Source: Candidatus Ichthyocystis hellenicum (GTDB lineage: Bacteria; Pseudomonadota; Gammaproteobacteria; Burkholderiales; 2013Ark19i). Taken from it: a stretch of DNA of 64,000 nt. A model generated the notes under the pieces. It worked only from the letters and a program-made list of their open reading frames with translations, did no database searches and was not told the origin of the DNA. The stretch lies in assembly GCF_001460935.1 (NCBI RefSeq), contig NZ_LN906597.1:1711773-1775772 (forward strand). Direction: 5' to 3'. The position numbers and the translations under genes were made by a program. Within the stretch, counting starts at the first letter, position 1. Every line of letters begins with the position of its first letter. Shown here in pieces: positions 20,788 through 28,531 of this stretch.

Positions 20788-20891
20788 GCTGAAAAAAAAG
20801 ATAAAATTGCAACTAATTGTTATACAACAGTATAATCTTTTATTCTCAGTAAATAGTGGTAGTTATTAACAGTTTTTGTGAATATGTTTTG
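20788..20891. repeat. Dispersed ~105-bp repeat, copy 2
   Basis: Second copy of the element at 17296-17400. It begins 3 bp after the gatB stop and ends 6 bp before the pgk stop, filling the whole gap between these convergent genes. It may serve as transcription end for both or be a small inserted element. Confidence 0.75.
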
Positions 20892-20897
20892 ACTATG

Positions 20898-22109
20898 TCA
20901 TGTCCGATCTAAGAAAAGCGCTGCAACGCCAGGCATATCCTGTCCTTCAAGAAAGGATAGAAAAGCACCGCCACCCGTAGAAACATAGTCAATTAAGCCT
21001 TCTACCCCAGACTTACATATAGCAGCATTGGTATCCCCCCCACCAGCAATGGAAAGTGCAGGAGAATGTGCTATTGCTTGAGCAATTGCACATGTCCCCG
21101 AACTAAAAGAATCATACTCAAAAACCCCCATAGGCCCATTCCAAACAATTGTCTGAGCCACATCAATAAAATGCTTGAAAACAGACCTCGTCTCTGGACC
21201 AATATCGGCTATTATGTCCCCTTGTGTGATATCCTCAACCCTTTTCACAATGCCCCGGGACTCACTACAAATATTGTCTGTCACTACAACATCTACTGGC
21301 AAAGGAAACCCGACACCGCGCGCGCGCATACTATCCGATATCTCCCTGGCAATACCCACAAAGTCACCTGAAACTAAAGATGAACCTACATGATATCCAG
21401 CAGCAAGAAGAAAAGTATTAGCCATGCCTCCACCTACTATCAGTGCATCTACCCTGCAAGACAAAAATTGGATTATCTTAAGCTTAGTGTCGAGCTTTGA
21501 TCCTCCTATTACAGCTACCAAAGGACGCTTGGGATTGTGTAGCAAATCCGACAAAACAGAAAGCTCTCTTAACATCAATGGACCAGCACAAACCACTGGC
21601 GCAAATTTAGCCAATGCAGATACAGTCGCTTCACGACGGTGGGATACAGCAAAAGCATCATTAACATATACATCCAGAAGATGAGACATTCTCTCAGCTA
21701 AAATTTTGTCATCTGAGGTTTCACCGATGTTAAAGCGACAATTCTCCAACAACACAACCTGACCAGGGTCAACATCTACTCCTGAGTCTAACCAATTACT
21801 AATGAGTGGCACCCTTTGTCCCAAAAGCGTGCTCAATAAAGTAGCAACAGAATTTAATGAGTACTTAGGATCCAATATTGCAGGATTTGGCCTACCTAAG
21901 TGAGAAGAAACCATAACCGCTGCTCCCTCAGAAAGAGCATACTTCAGCGTTGGAAGAAAAGCTCGTATACGAGAATCATCAGTTACAGCATGATGTTCAT
22001 CATGAGGAACATTCAAATCAGCACGGATAAAAACCCTTTTATTACGCAAGTCAATATCATTCATTAGTGGAATGCTATCAAAAACTCTATCATGAACAAA
22101 ATCAATCAT
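20898..22109 (-). CDS. pgk: Phosphoglycerate kinase
   Basis: Glycolytic kinase, 1,3-bisphosphoglycerate + ADP to 3-phosphoglycerate + ATP. 403 residues from the ATG at 22109, which follows AGG at a good distance; a TTG at 22130 and an ATG at 22064 are alternatives. Typical motifs: KRVFIRADLNVP, SSHLGRP, LLENCRFNIGE, AVIGGSKLDTKL, IVGGGMANTFLLAAG, WNGPMGVFEYDSFSSGT and the nucleotide-binding SIAGGGDTNAAI. The N-terminus carries about 15 residues before the usual first strand. It is convergent with gatB, and no other glycolytic gene is nearby. The GGG GGG codons in the GGGDT motif make a G7 run, explained by the conserved glycines. Confidence 0.96.
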   Translation of the reverse strand: MIDFVHDRVFDSIPLMNDIDLRNKRVFIRADLNVPHDEHHAVTDDSRIRAFLPTLKYALSEGAAVMVSSHLGRPNPAILDPKYSLNSVATLLSTLLGQRVPLISNWLDSGVDVDPGQVVLLENCRFNIGETSDDKILAERMSHLLDVYVNDAFAVSHRREATVSALAKFAPVVCAGPLMLRELSVLSDLLHNPKRPLVAVIGGSKLDTKLKIIQFLSCRVDALIVGGGMANTFLLAAGYHVGSSLVSGDFVGIAREISDSMRARGVGFPLPVDVVVTDNICSESRGIVKRVEDITQGDIIADIGPETRSVFKHFIDVAQTIVWNGPMGVFEYDSFSSGTCAIAQAIAHSPALSIAGGGDTNAAICKSGVEGLIDYVSTGGGAFLSFLEGQDMPGVAALFLDRT

Positions 22110-22156
22110 ATATAACCTATTTAATAGCAAATAAATAAATGATAATCATTAAAAAT

Positions 22157-23485
22157 TCATGAATTAAGATCAAAAACTGACAATACCTCTACGTGTGATG
22201 TATGCGGAAACATATTTAGCACCATTAAATCAGACATAACGTAATTATGATTATGGACCAAAATACCAGCATCTCTAGCCATAGAAGCAGGGTGACATGA
22301 CACGTAAACAATACGCTGTGGAAGCCTCGCCGGCAATTGCTGACAAATCTCTATACTCCCAGATCGAGGTGGATCTAACAAAATCTTATTAAACTCACCT
22401 ACACGGTCAAAAATTTCTTGTGGTGAACTTTTATACAAATCAAATGCAAAAAATTTAGCTCGATCGCCCAATCCATTTAGATCTGCATTACTTTTTGCTT
22501 GTCTAACCAACTGATCATTGCCTTCAATTCCAACTGCAGTAGCACCAAGACGAGCAATAGGAAGAGTAAAATTACCCAAGCCACAAAAAAGATCCAGTAC
22601 ACGATCAGTTGGACACACATCCATGTATCTCATGACCAACCTCACAAGCACTGAGTTCATTGCATGATTAACTTGGGTAAATTCATAAGGAAGAAATCTG
22701 ATATCTAAATTAAAATCTGGCAATCGGTAAAATAGGGGACGCGAATCAGTTGAATCTAAAAGAAAGGTGGACTCCAAAGATTTTTCTTGCTGTACCCATA
22801 ACTGCACACCGTGATCACGGGAAAAATTCAGAAGAACATCACGGTCTTTATCCGATAAAGGAACCAAACAACGAAAAACCAACGCTACCAAATCATATCC
22901 AACGGCAACTTCAATGACAGGAATAGATCGATATGAATCCAGTGATTTAATCAAATTTGGTAGAAGTGGCAACAATCGAACCATTGGGTCTGCCAAAACG
23001 CAGCAACTCCCCATATCAGTCACATATCTACCATTTTTTTCACGAAATCCAACAACAACACGACCTTTTTTTTCTACAAAACGAACAGAAAGAGAAGCTC
23101 TATTGCGATAGAACCAATCAGGACCATACACTGGAGTACAAATCCTAAGTGGCTTGACCTTACCAATACGCATAAGTGTCTGCTCAACCATAAGCTGCTT
23201 AGCAGCAACTTGAAGAGGTGATGACATATGCTGCATGGAACAGCCGCCACAAACACCGAAATGAGGACAACGTGGATCCTGCCTATAAGGACTAACGGTT
23301 TCTAATTTATGACAACGAGCATCATCGTACGATTTTCTTTTACGAACAGTAGCGTACAAAACACGCTCAGCGGTAATGGCACCGTCGACAAAAACAGTCT
23401 TCCCAGAAAAACGACCAACCCCTCTTCCATTCTGGTCGATAGATTCAATACAAATTGGAAAAACACCATCATCATCTATTGACAA
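22157..23485 (-). CDS. rlmD: 23S rRNA (uracil-1939-C5)-methyltransferase RlmD
   Basis: A 442-residue SAM-dependent methyltransferase with an N-terminal TRAM-like domain (about 1-60) and a 4Fe-4S cluster: CPHFGVCGGC (C-x5-C-x2-C), with the fourth Cys in DMGSCC. The catalytic domain has VLDLFCGLGNFTLPIA for SAM binding, LLDPPRSGS and the nucleophile stretch IVYVSCHPASMARD. These fix it as RlmD (RumA) of the RNA m5U family. It begins with TTG at 23485 behind GGGGA, overlapping the end of the upstream lectin-like gene by 14 bp, so the two are probably translated together. No ATG fits the N-terminus better. Confidence 0.93.
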   Translation of the reverse strand: MSIDDDGVFPICIESIDQNGRGVGRFSGKTVFVDGAITAERVLYATVRKRKSYDDARCHKLETVSPYRQDPRCPHFGVCGGCSMQHMSSPLQVAAKQLMVEQTLMRIGKVKPLRICTPVYGPDWFYRNRASLSVRFVEKKGRVVVGFREKNGRYVTDMGSCCVLADPMVRLLPLLPNLIKSLDSYRSIPVIEVAVGYDLVALVFRCLVPLSDKDRDVLLNFSRDHGVQLWVQQEKSLESTFLLDSTDSRPLFYRLPDFNLDIRFLPYEFTQVNHAMNSVLVRLVMRYMDVCPTDRVLDLFCGLGNFTLPIARLGATAVGIEGNDQLVRQAKSNADLNGLGDRAKFFAFDLYKSSPQEIFDRVGEFNKILLDPPRSGSIEICQQLPARLPQRIVYVSCHPASMARDAGILVHNHNYVMSDLMVLNMFPHTSHVEVLSVFDLNS

Positions 23486-25025
23486 ATTTATTTCCCCGTA
23501 AGCACGGCATCAAAACTGGGTTATGCAGCATCATCCTGGAAGTTTTAACACAACCATTTAACAATACATTACGCCAATACCCATCACTCAGCACCCAATC
23601 CTGAGATGTATCATAAATGTCACAAGACCTCAAAAGAACAGATTTATTAATCTCATTAGCAGAAACACATAACCTTGCAGAGGAAAAATAAAATAACGGT
23701 CTGCTCGGAATCCATACCAGGTGGTGACGAAGCACAGGATAGCGCACAACCTCATCTAACAATACAGGATGATTAGCAACGCAAGATTCTTTGCCCTTCA
23801 AAGAACAACCGATTGTACTACCTCCCAAAACTATTTGCGGCAAAGCACGTCCCCAATATAAAATTGTATACGGATTAGGCTTTCCGTTAACCTTCTCAGG
23901 AAACCAATGAACGGACGGATCTTCTGGGTCAGGCAATGCACCCAAACAAAACACTTTATGGAGGTGCTTTACACACAACTGAGTTTGAAAAACATCTCTC
24001 ATGCTTTTCACCCCGTATCCCCATACAGAAGCATGACTGTCAACACATGACAAACTGTACAAAGAAACATCCTGATAATCTTTATTCCAAGCTGGAACCA
24101 GGCAATCTCCATTACTGAGACGTAGTTTTTTGGAAAAGGAGTACGAATGGGAATAGCGATCCTCATGAGATAACACAAACTGCGGGGCAGGATTATCTAT
24201 TAACTCGAAAGAATGCCTCCAATTCAAAAATGGCTCACGCTTATGAAAATCCAATCGCAACCAGCGATCAGTATTTCCAAACCTAACATCCAAAAAGTAG
24301 GGTTGAGCAAACAAATTTAGTAAATATTGGGTACAATCTATACCTGTCCTGGAGTCTATAAGAAACCATGCCTGCTGCATACCAAAAGTACCATGCAAGC
24401 TTAAAAATAAGTTCATGCCAGGATTTTGACCACGCACACTCACAGCATGCAAAGGCTCCGCAGCTGAAAGTATAGCAACGCTTTCATCTACATTAGAGTG
24501 CAAAAACCACATCTGAGTATTGTCAAAAAGCTGATATGGTCTCAATAACAATAGACCACCCTGCTTAGATGGAAAAGATGCCAGCACCAATGAATCATTT
24601 TCTGAAGACCTAAACAGTAAGCGAGCCTTAGTAGATCCAGGAAAAAAGAAGGGGTGAACTTTAAATACCTCTCCTTTAGATCTACCAATCATAACTGGAG
24701 TCAAAGAATTTATGCCAAAAACAGAATCAACAGATAACCCGCCACGCAAAGAAACAATACGCACTGTAGAACAAAATGGAGCATAAATATTAGAATTAGA
24801 CGTTCCCCGTTTTAAAAAATCTACACGGCGGAAAAAAGTTGATAAAGTGGAAGTGCCATCTTTAGCAACAGCCCCCCCCTTAGGCATAGCATATAAATTG
24901 ACCAAAACAGGGTACGAACCAAGTTCATAGAAGTTGTGCACCTCATTTGCGAAGATAGCATTAGGCAGAAATACAAAACAAAAAAACATTACCCTGATAC
25001 TAAAACTTACACCCTTTTTGAACAT
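23472..25025 (-). CDS. Secreted beta-trefoil / ricin-B-like protein with G8 tract
   Basis: A 517-residue protein with a clear signal peptide (KK, then hydrophobic residues 8-25, likely cut after IFA at 26). It carries QxW-type motifs typical of ricin-type beta-trefoil lectins: TQMWFL, QQAWFL and SQDWVL, plus ASVWGY. Many cysteines in the second half suggest disulfides and export to periplasm or beyond. The coding strand holds eight G in a row (codons 49-52, at 24872-24879) just after the signal peptide, so slippage would switch the protein off. It overlaps rlmD by 14 bp. The sugar-binding role is inferred from weak motifs; the export signal is clear. No catalytic domain recognised. Confidence 0.7.
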   Translation of the reverse strand: MFKKGVSFSIRVMFFCFVFLPNAIFANEVHNFYELGSYPVLVNLYAMPKGGAVAKDGTSTLSTFFRRVDFLKRGTSNSNIYAPFCSTVRIVSLRGGLSVDSVFGINSLTPVMIGRSKGEVFKVHPFFFPGSTKARLLFRSSENDSLVLASFPSKQGGLLLLRPYQLFDNTQMWFLHSNVDESVAILSAAEPLHAVSVRGQNPGMNLFLSLHGTFGMQQAWFLIDSRTGIDCTQYLLNLFAQPYFLDVRFGNTDRWLRLDFHKREPFLNWRHSFELIDNPAPQFVLSHEDRYSHSYSFSKKLRLSNGDCLVPAWNKDYQDVSLYSLSCVDSHASVWGYGVKSMRDVFQTQLCVKHLHKVFCLGALPDPEDPSVHWFPEKVNGKPNPYTILYWGRALPQIVLGGSTIGCSLKGKESCVANHPVLLDEVVRYPVLRHHLVWIPSRPLFYFSSARLCVSANEINKSVLLRSCDIYDTSQDWVLSDGYWRNVLLNGCVKTSRMMLHNPVLMPCLRGNKFVNR

Positions 25026-25141
25026 AAAAACTATCCCGAATTTCAGGTAAAAATCAAAACAACCCCAAAAAAAACTACACTTTCACTAATAAAAAGCTTT
25101 CACTAATAAAATAGCTCATTTGCTAAATAGCTAAATGAGTA

Positions 25142-26068
25142 ATGAATAACGACATCCTTATAGTTGGAACTAACCAACAACTCAGAACTGCTCTACGGGC
25201 AGTCGCACAAAACAACCAAGAGTTCAAGGATATTCGTATTCTTAGTTGGGGGCAAGATAAAAACTGTCAAGAAAACAATACAGAAATTAATGCCTTTATT
25301 AAGAAACAGCAACCGCAATACATAATACACCTGGGACTGCAACGCCCTCTTTCAACTACTAACTGCAGCGACAAATATCCAAACAGGTACAAGGAACATA
25401 TAGATGAAGTTGAGCAATTACTAAAAACTATCTCAGAACTTAGAATAAAACCGCACTACCTATACTGCAGCAGCTCAGACGTATACGACTGCAGCCCAAC
25501 AATAACCATAGCCAAAGAAACATCACCACTAAATACAAGCAAAGAAGAGTCTAAGTGCCTGATATCTTGTGAAGATATAATAATAGAGCAAGCAGCAATA
25601 CACAATATCCCCAGTAGTATTGCTAGATTATTTGAAAGCACATACCCAAATTTCTTCGGGAAACACCCTCTTTACCACTATTGCACCCAAATTAACACAA
25701 TAAAGTGGGGCATTAGACCAGCAGAAATATGGGTGGGAAACCTCAATTCCTACTACGATTTTCTAGAAATAAAAGACGTAGCTAGAGCCATACTAAAAAT
25801 AATTAAAAATAGAAACACACGAGGAGAAATATACAATGTTTCATCAGGAGAAGCATCTTGTCTTTTTGACCTCGTATCAGAACTTATCAAAATATCAGGA
25901 ATAGCAGTCGACATGCACGTAGATGTACTCAGGGAACAGCTAGAAAGCACACCAAACATCATCGGTAATAACGAAAAAATAGTAACAGAAACATCCTGGA
26001 TACCAGAACAGAAGTTTATTTCATCATTGTCCAGTTTTTTAGGAGAAAATAACAACAAGTCAAGATAA
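25142..26068 (+). CDS. Divergent NAD-dependent epimerase/dehydratase-like protein
   Basis: A 308-residue protein with the fold pattern of extended short-chain dehydrogenases acting on nucleotide sugars: YIIHLGLQRP at the end of strand 4, HYLYCSSSDVYDCS, an ETSPLN stretch, IARLFESTYPNF, and a C-terminal FLEIKDVARAILKI...GEIYNVSSGE, closest in layout to GDP-4-dehydro-6-deoxymannose reductases. Two key sites look altered: the glycine-rich loop is ILIVGTNQQLR rather than GxxGxxG, and the catalytic YxxxK site is replaced by SKEESK with no Tyr. It may have lost or changed its activity. It stands alone, with a bidirectional hairpin after it. ATG at 25142. Confidence 0.65.
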   Translation: MNNDILIVGTNQQLRTALRAVAQNNQEFKDIRILSWGQDKNCQENNTEINAFIKKQQPQYIIHLGLQRPLSTTNCSDKYPNRYKEHIDEVEQLLKTISELRIKPHYLYCSSSDVYDCSPTITIAKETSPLNTSKEESKCLISCEDIIIEQAAIHNIPSSIARLFESTYPNFFGKHPLYHYCTQINTIKWGIRPAEIWVGNLNSYYDFLEIKDVARAILKIIKNRNTRGEIYNVSSGEASCLFDLVSELIKISGIAVDMHVDVLREQLESTPNIIGNNEKIVTETSWIPEQKFISSLSSFLGENNNKSR

Positions 26069-26076
26069 AACGAAAA

Positions 26077-26105
26077 ACACAAGCAAGGACCATCCTCGCT
26101 TGTGT
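26077..26105. terminator. Bidirectional hairpin between epimerase and Bax-inhibitor genes
   Basis: ACACAAGCAAGGA pairs with TCCTCGCTTGTGT around a CCA loop, with one mismatch. It lies 9 bp after the epimerase stop and about 70 bp from the stop of the convergent minus-strand gene. A-rich sequence before it and TTAAAT after it fit a weak two-way terminator. Confidence 0.7.
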
Positions 26106-26174
26106 TAAATATAAACTCTCAAATATAAACTCTCGACAAAAAGCTACAAAACTCTCCTAATTACTACAAAAACC

Positions 26175-26858
26175 CTAATCACGTTGCCCGGAAAAAGAGA
26201 TCAATAAACGGAGCAAACTAACAAACAAATTAAACAAATTAACATACAGAGATGTAGCAAGGAGTATGTAGTTAGTCTCCCCACCGTTAACAGCAGCACT
26301 AAGAGAATAAGCAATACTCATAACTGAGAATACAGCAATCAGCGATGTAATTACCAAAGAAAAAACTGGGATGTTGAGGAATAGATTAGCAAAAATTGAA
26401 ATCATCAGGACAATAGCCCCAACAAACATAAAACGACTCATAAACGACAAATCTTTGCCCGTAGAAGTAATCCAAGCAGACAAGCCAAAAAGAGTCAAAG
26501 CTGTTGCCGCAGCAGCATAAGAAATCAGCATAGGACCATTTCTCAGTGATAGAGCTACAGTCAACAACGGCCCCAAAGTTATCCCCATAACAAAAGTCAG
26601 GACAAACAGAAGGTAAACACCAATCACACTATTACTGTTCCTTTGAATAGCGTAGCTCAAACCAAAAAGCGAAGCCATCAAGATAATGGAGGCAAAAACA
26701 GGACTCTGCACGAAAAACTGCCAGCTTATGATCATCCCTATCCAAGCACCGATAGCGGTAGGAATAAGTGTCAGTGCTAGCAAAACATAAGCATTCCTCA
26801 AAACCCTAGCCGCAGAACCCGACAAAACCCTAGTTGACACAAAAGACGAATCACGCAT
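26175..26858 (-). CDS. Bax inhibitor-1 / YccA family membrane protein
   Basis: A 227-residue integral membrane protein with seven hydrophobic segments, e.g. AYVLLALTLIPTAIGAWIG, SVIGVYLLFVLTFVMGITLG and MFVGAIVLMISIFANLF, and the family ending with YILLATSLYVNLFNLFVSLLR. Members of this UPF0005/TMBIM family include bacterial YccA (FtsH modulator) and YbhL; some conduct calcium. The exact role here cannot be told. ATG at 26858 follows GAGGGAGT closely and fits the family N-terminus; an in-frame TTG at 26939 would add 27 unlikely residues. Single gene, convergent with the epimerase. Confidence 0.9.
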   Translation of the reverse strand: MRDSSFVSTRVLSGSAARVLRNAYVLLALTLIPTAIGAWIGMIISWQFFVQSPVFASIILMASLFGLSYAIQRNSNSVIGVYLLFVLTFVMGITLGPLLTVALSLRNGPMLISYAAAATALTLFGLSAWITSTGKDLSFMSRFMFVGAIVLMISIFANLFLNIPVFSLVITSLIAVFSVMSIAYSLSAAVNGGETNYILLATSLYVNLFNLFVSLLRLLISFSGQRD

Positions 26859-27218
26859 AGACTCCCTCACTAAACAAAAGTAAATCACAAACCATCTTAC
26901 CCGCTGTCGATGGTAAAAGAAAGAAAATGATGGAGTCAAGATGGCAAAGTACCTATTTACCAGGACAATTTGCTGGCAATGGCAGACATAATCAGGATCT
27001 GTGACTCCATAACTCCCGACCTCAATTTGCTGTGCTTCCTAACTTCAACCGTGAAGAATGGCAAAAATTTACCCACCAACAACTAAAATTAACATAATTA
27101 ATGATTAATAGATCATGACTTTTGATAGCCCTAATCTCATTGTCAACAATAACATCACAAGTCTTCCATTATCATTTGACCGAATGCAAGAACAGTACTA
27201 ATATTGGACCCCTTGCCA
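26859..27218. other. Spacer before the tRNA cluster
   Basis: About 360 bp without a gene. It separates the divergent bax-inhibitor gene from the plus-strand tRNA cluster and must hold both promoters. I could not pick out either with confidence. Confidence 0.4.
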
Positions 27219-27295
27219 CGGGGTGTAGCGCAGCCTGGTAGCGCATCTGATTTGGGATCAGAAGGCCGGAGGTTCGAATCCTCTCACCCCGACCA
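27219..27295 (+). tRNA. tRNA-Pro (anticodon TGG)
   Basis: Full cloverleaf: acceptor CGGGGTG pairs with CACCCCG, the anticodon loop is TTTGGGA with TGG, the T-arm is GGAGGTTCGAATCCTC, and CCA is encoded at 27293-27295. First gene of a Pro-Arg-His tRNA cluster, a set also clustered in many gamma- and betaproteobacteria. Confidence 0.97.
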
Positions 27296-27429
27296 CCACG
27301 TACTTTTTAGGCTTGGTTATGATCATCGAGGTTCTTTTGCTCTAAATCAAAGTGTTGATTGTGTGCTAATTATTGCTTGTTTCATGTTTTCGCTCTTTTT
27401 TGGTGGTAAAATGGTAGTCGCGTGTCATG

Positions 27430-27506
27430 GTGCCTGTAGCTCAACCGGATAGAGCACCGGCCTTCTAAGCCGGGGGTTGTGAGTTCGAGTCTCGCCAGGC
27501 GCGCCA
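27430..27506 (+). tRNA. tRNA-Arg (anticodon TCT)
   Basis: Acceptor GTGCCTG pairs with CAGGCGC, the anticodon loop CTTCTAA gives TCT, and the T-arm is GTGAGTTCGAGTCTCGC. CCA is encoded (27504-27506). It reads AGA codons, which are expected to be common in this AT-rich genome. Confidence 0.96.
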
Positions 27507-27520
27507 GTTCCCTTATATCT

Positions 27521-27597
27521 GGTGGCTGTAGCTCAGTTGGTAGAGTCCCGGATTGTGATTCCGGTCGTCGTGGGTTCGAGTCCCATCAGCCACCCCA
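27521..27597 (+). tRNA. tRNA-His (anticodon GTG)
   Basis: Starts with the extra G typical of tRNA-His at 27521, facing C at 27594. Acceptor GTGGCTG pairs with CAGCCAC, the anticodon loop TTGTGAT gives GTG, the T-arm is GTGGGTTCGAGTCCCAT, and CCA is encoded. It lies 14 bp after tRNA-Arg, so the two are probably cotranscribed. Confidence 0.97.
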
Positions 27598-27680
27598 TAG
27601 TCGTCGCGATAATGACGATATTTATGATTCCAGTAAGTCAATATTCGTGCTACAGGTGATGAAAATTACCAATATTTTTG

Positions 27681-27711
27681 TTGACATCTGCCGAGACTAT
27701 TGGTTTATAAT
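27681..27711 (+). promoter_or_regulatory. Consensus-like sigma-70 promoter
   Basis: A perfect TTGACA (27681-27686) is followed by TATAAT at 27706-27711 with a 19-bp gap, or TTTATA with a 17-bp gap. It is among the best promoter matches in the window and faces a stretch with no gene, pointing to a small RNA. Confidence 0.65.
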
Positions 27712-27717
27712 GGCAGT

Positions 27718-27838
27718 GCTTAAAACTTGATACTCTGTGAATCAGGCATCTGGCTTCTTGTCTGTCCCTCCACGGTCTGTGGAATCAGAGATTTCTTGTT
27801 GAGGTAAAAGCGGGGCATTCTAGAGGCCCCGTTATTGT
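27718..27838 (+). ncRNA. Candidate small RNA (~120 nt)
   Basis: The interval runs from the start expected for the promoter at 27681-27711 to a GC-rich hairpin (CGGGGC, nine-base loop, GCCCCG at 27811-27831) followed by TTATTGTT. Inside, CCACGGTCTGTGG forms a small hairpin and CTCTG/CAGAG could close a larger one. It does not match tmRNA, SRP RNA or RNase P signatures, and I do not recognise it as 6S RNA. The evidence is only promoter plus terminator. Confidence 0.45.
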
Positions 27839-28048
27839 TGGCTTAGTCTGTGTGTTGTTTCCAGTTCTGCTCGTGTGTATGGGTAGAAGGGGTTATCGTT
27901 TTTTTGCTTGCAAGAAATTGTGACACGCAGAGAAAAATTCCTCCTATGGGGTTCTGGGAGCTGCCGCGGTTGTATGTTACATCTTGTCGTTGGCAAACCA
28001 TAGAACAATTAGTGCTCCTTGATGCGCAAGTGTGTGCCGCATGGATTC

Positions 28049-28096
28049 CGCGTGACTTAGTTACAGCGTGACTTAGTTACCGCGTGACTTAGTTAC
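28049..28096. repeat. Three 16-bp tandem repeats
   Basis: CGCGTGACTTAGTTAC occurs at 28049-28064 and 28081-28096; the middle unit (28065-28080) differs only in its first base. It lies in non-coding DNA about 440 bp before a family A gene. Role unknown. Confidence 0.8.
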
Positions 28097-28531
28097 GATC
28101 AGCTCACAACAAAACCAAGAAACGCATCGATAGAGTGATGGGTGCTTTTTTGCTTGTCCATGATATTGTTCCGCTGATGCCATGCATTATCCTTCTACTG
28201 AAAATGCATATAAAGAAGTAATATTAAAAAGTCAGAGTTGCCATTGGTTTGTCGGTCAATTATCTAGTAGCAAAGCTTACGAAGACGTAATTACGGTATA
28301 TGACTTGTTTCGTGCGTATTGATCATGAGCTGGTTGGGTGTTACGCTCATGTCTTTGTGGTAGAGATACTGGTTGCTTTCAATAACAAGTTAAAATCCGG
28401 CAAAGTCTATCAAAGATCGATTACCACAATAAATAATTGTACCAGCATGAATACATTGGAAACTGGCAGCGGCAGAAATTACGAGGATAACATGAACATA
28501 AGTTGTGTGAACACTAAGCGTTGGTGTAAAT

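Larger units (their letters stand above)
27598..28531. other. Non-coding stretch with promoter, candidate sRNA and 16-bp repeats
   Basis: About 930 bp between tRNA-His and the first plus-strand family A gene. It holds a consensus-like promoter and hairpin (candidate small RNA) and a 16-bp triplet repeat, listed separately. Open frames here (for example 28300-28542) lack ribosome sites and similarity. Confidence 0.5.

Noticed and set aside
21035-21041. G7 run in pgk as a phase-variation tract
   Set aside because: It encodes the conserved glycine pair of the GGGDT nucleotide motif in an essential glycolytic gene, so protein constraint explains it.
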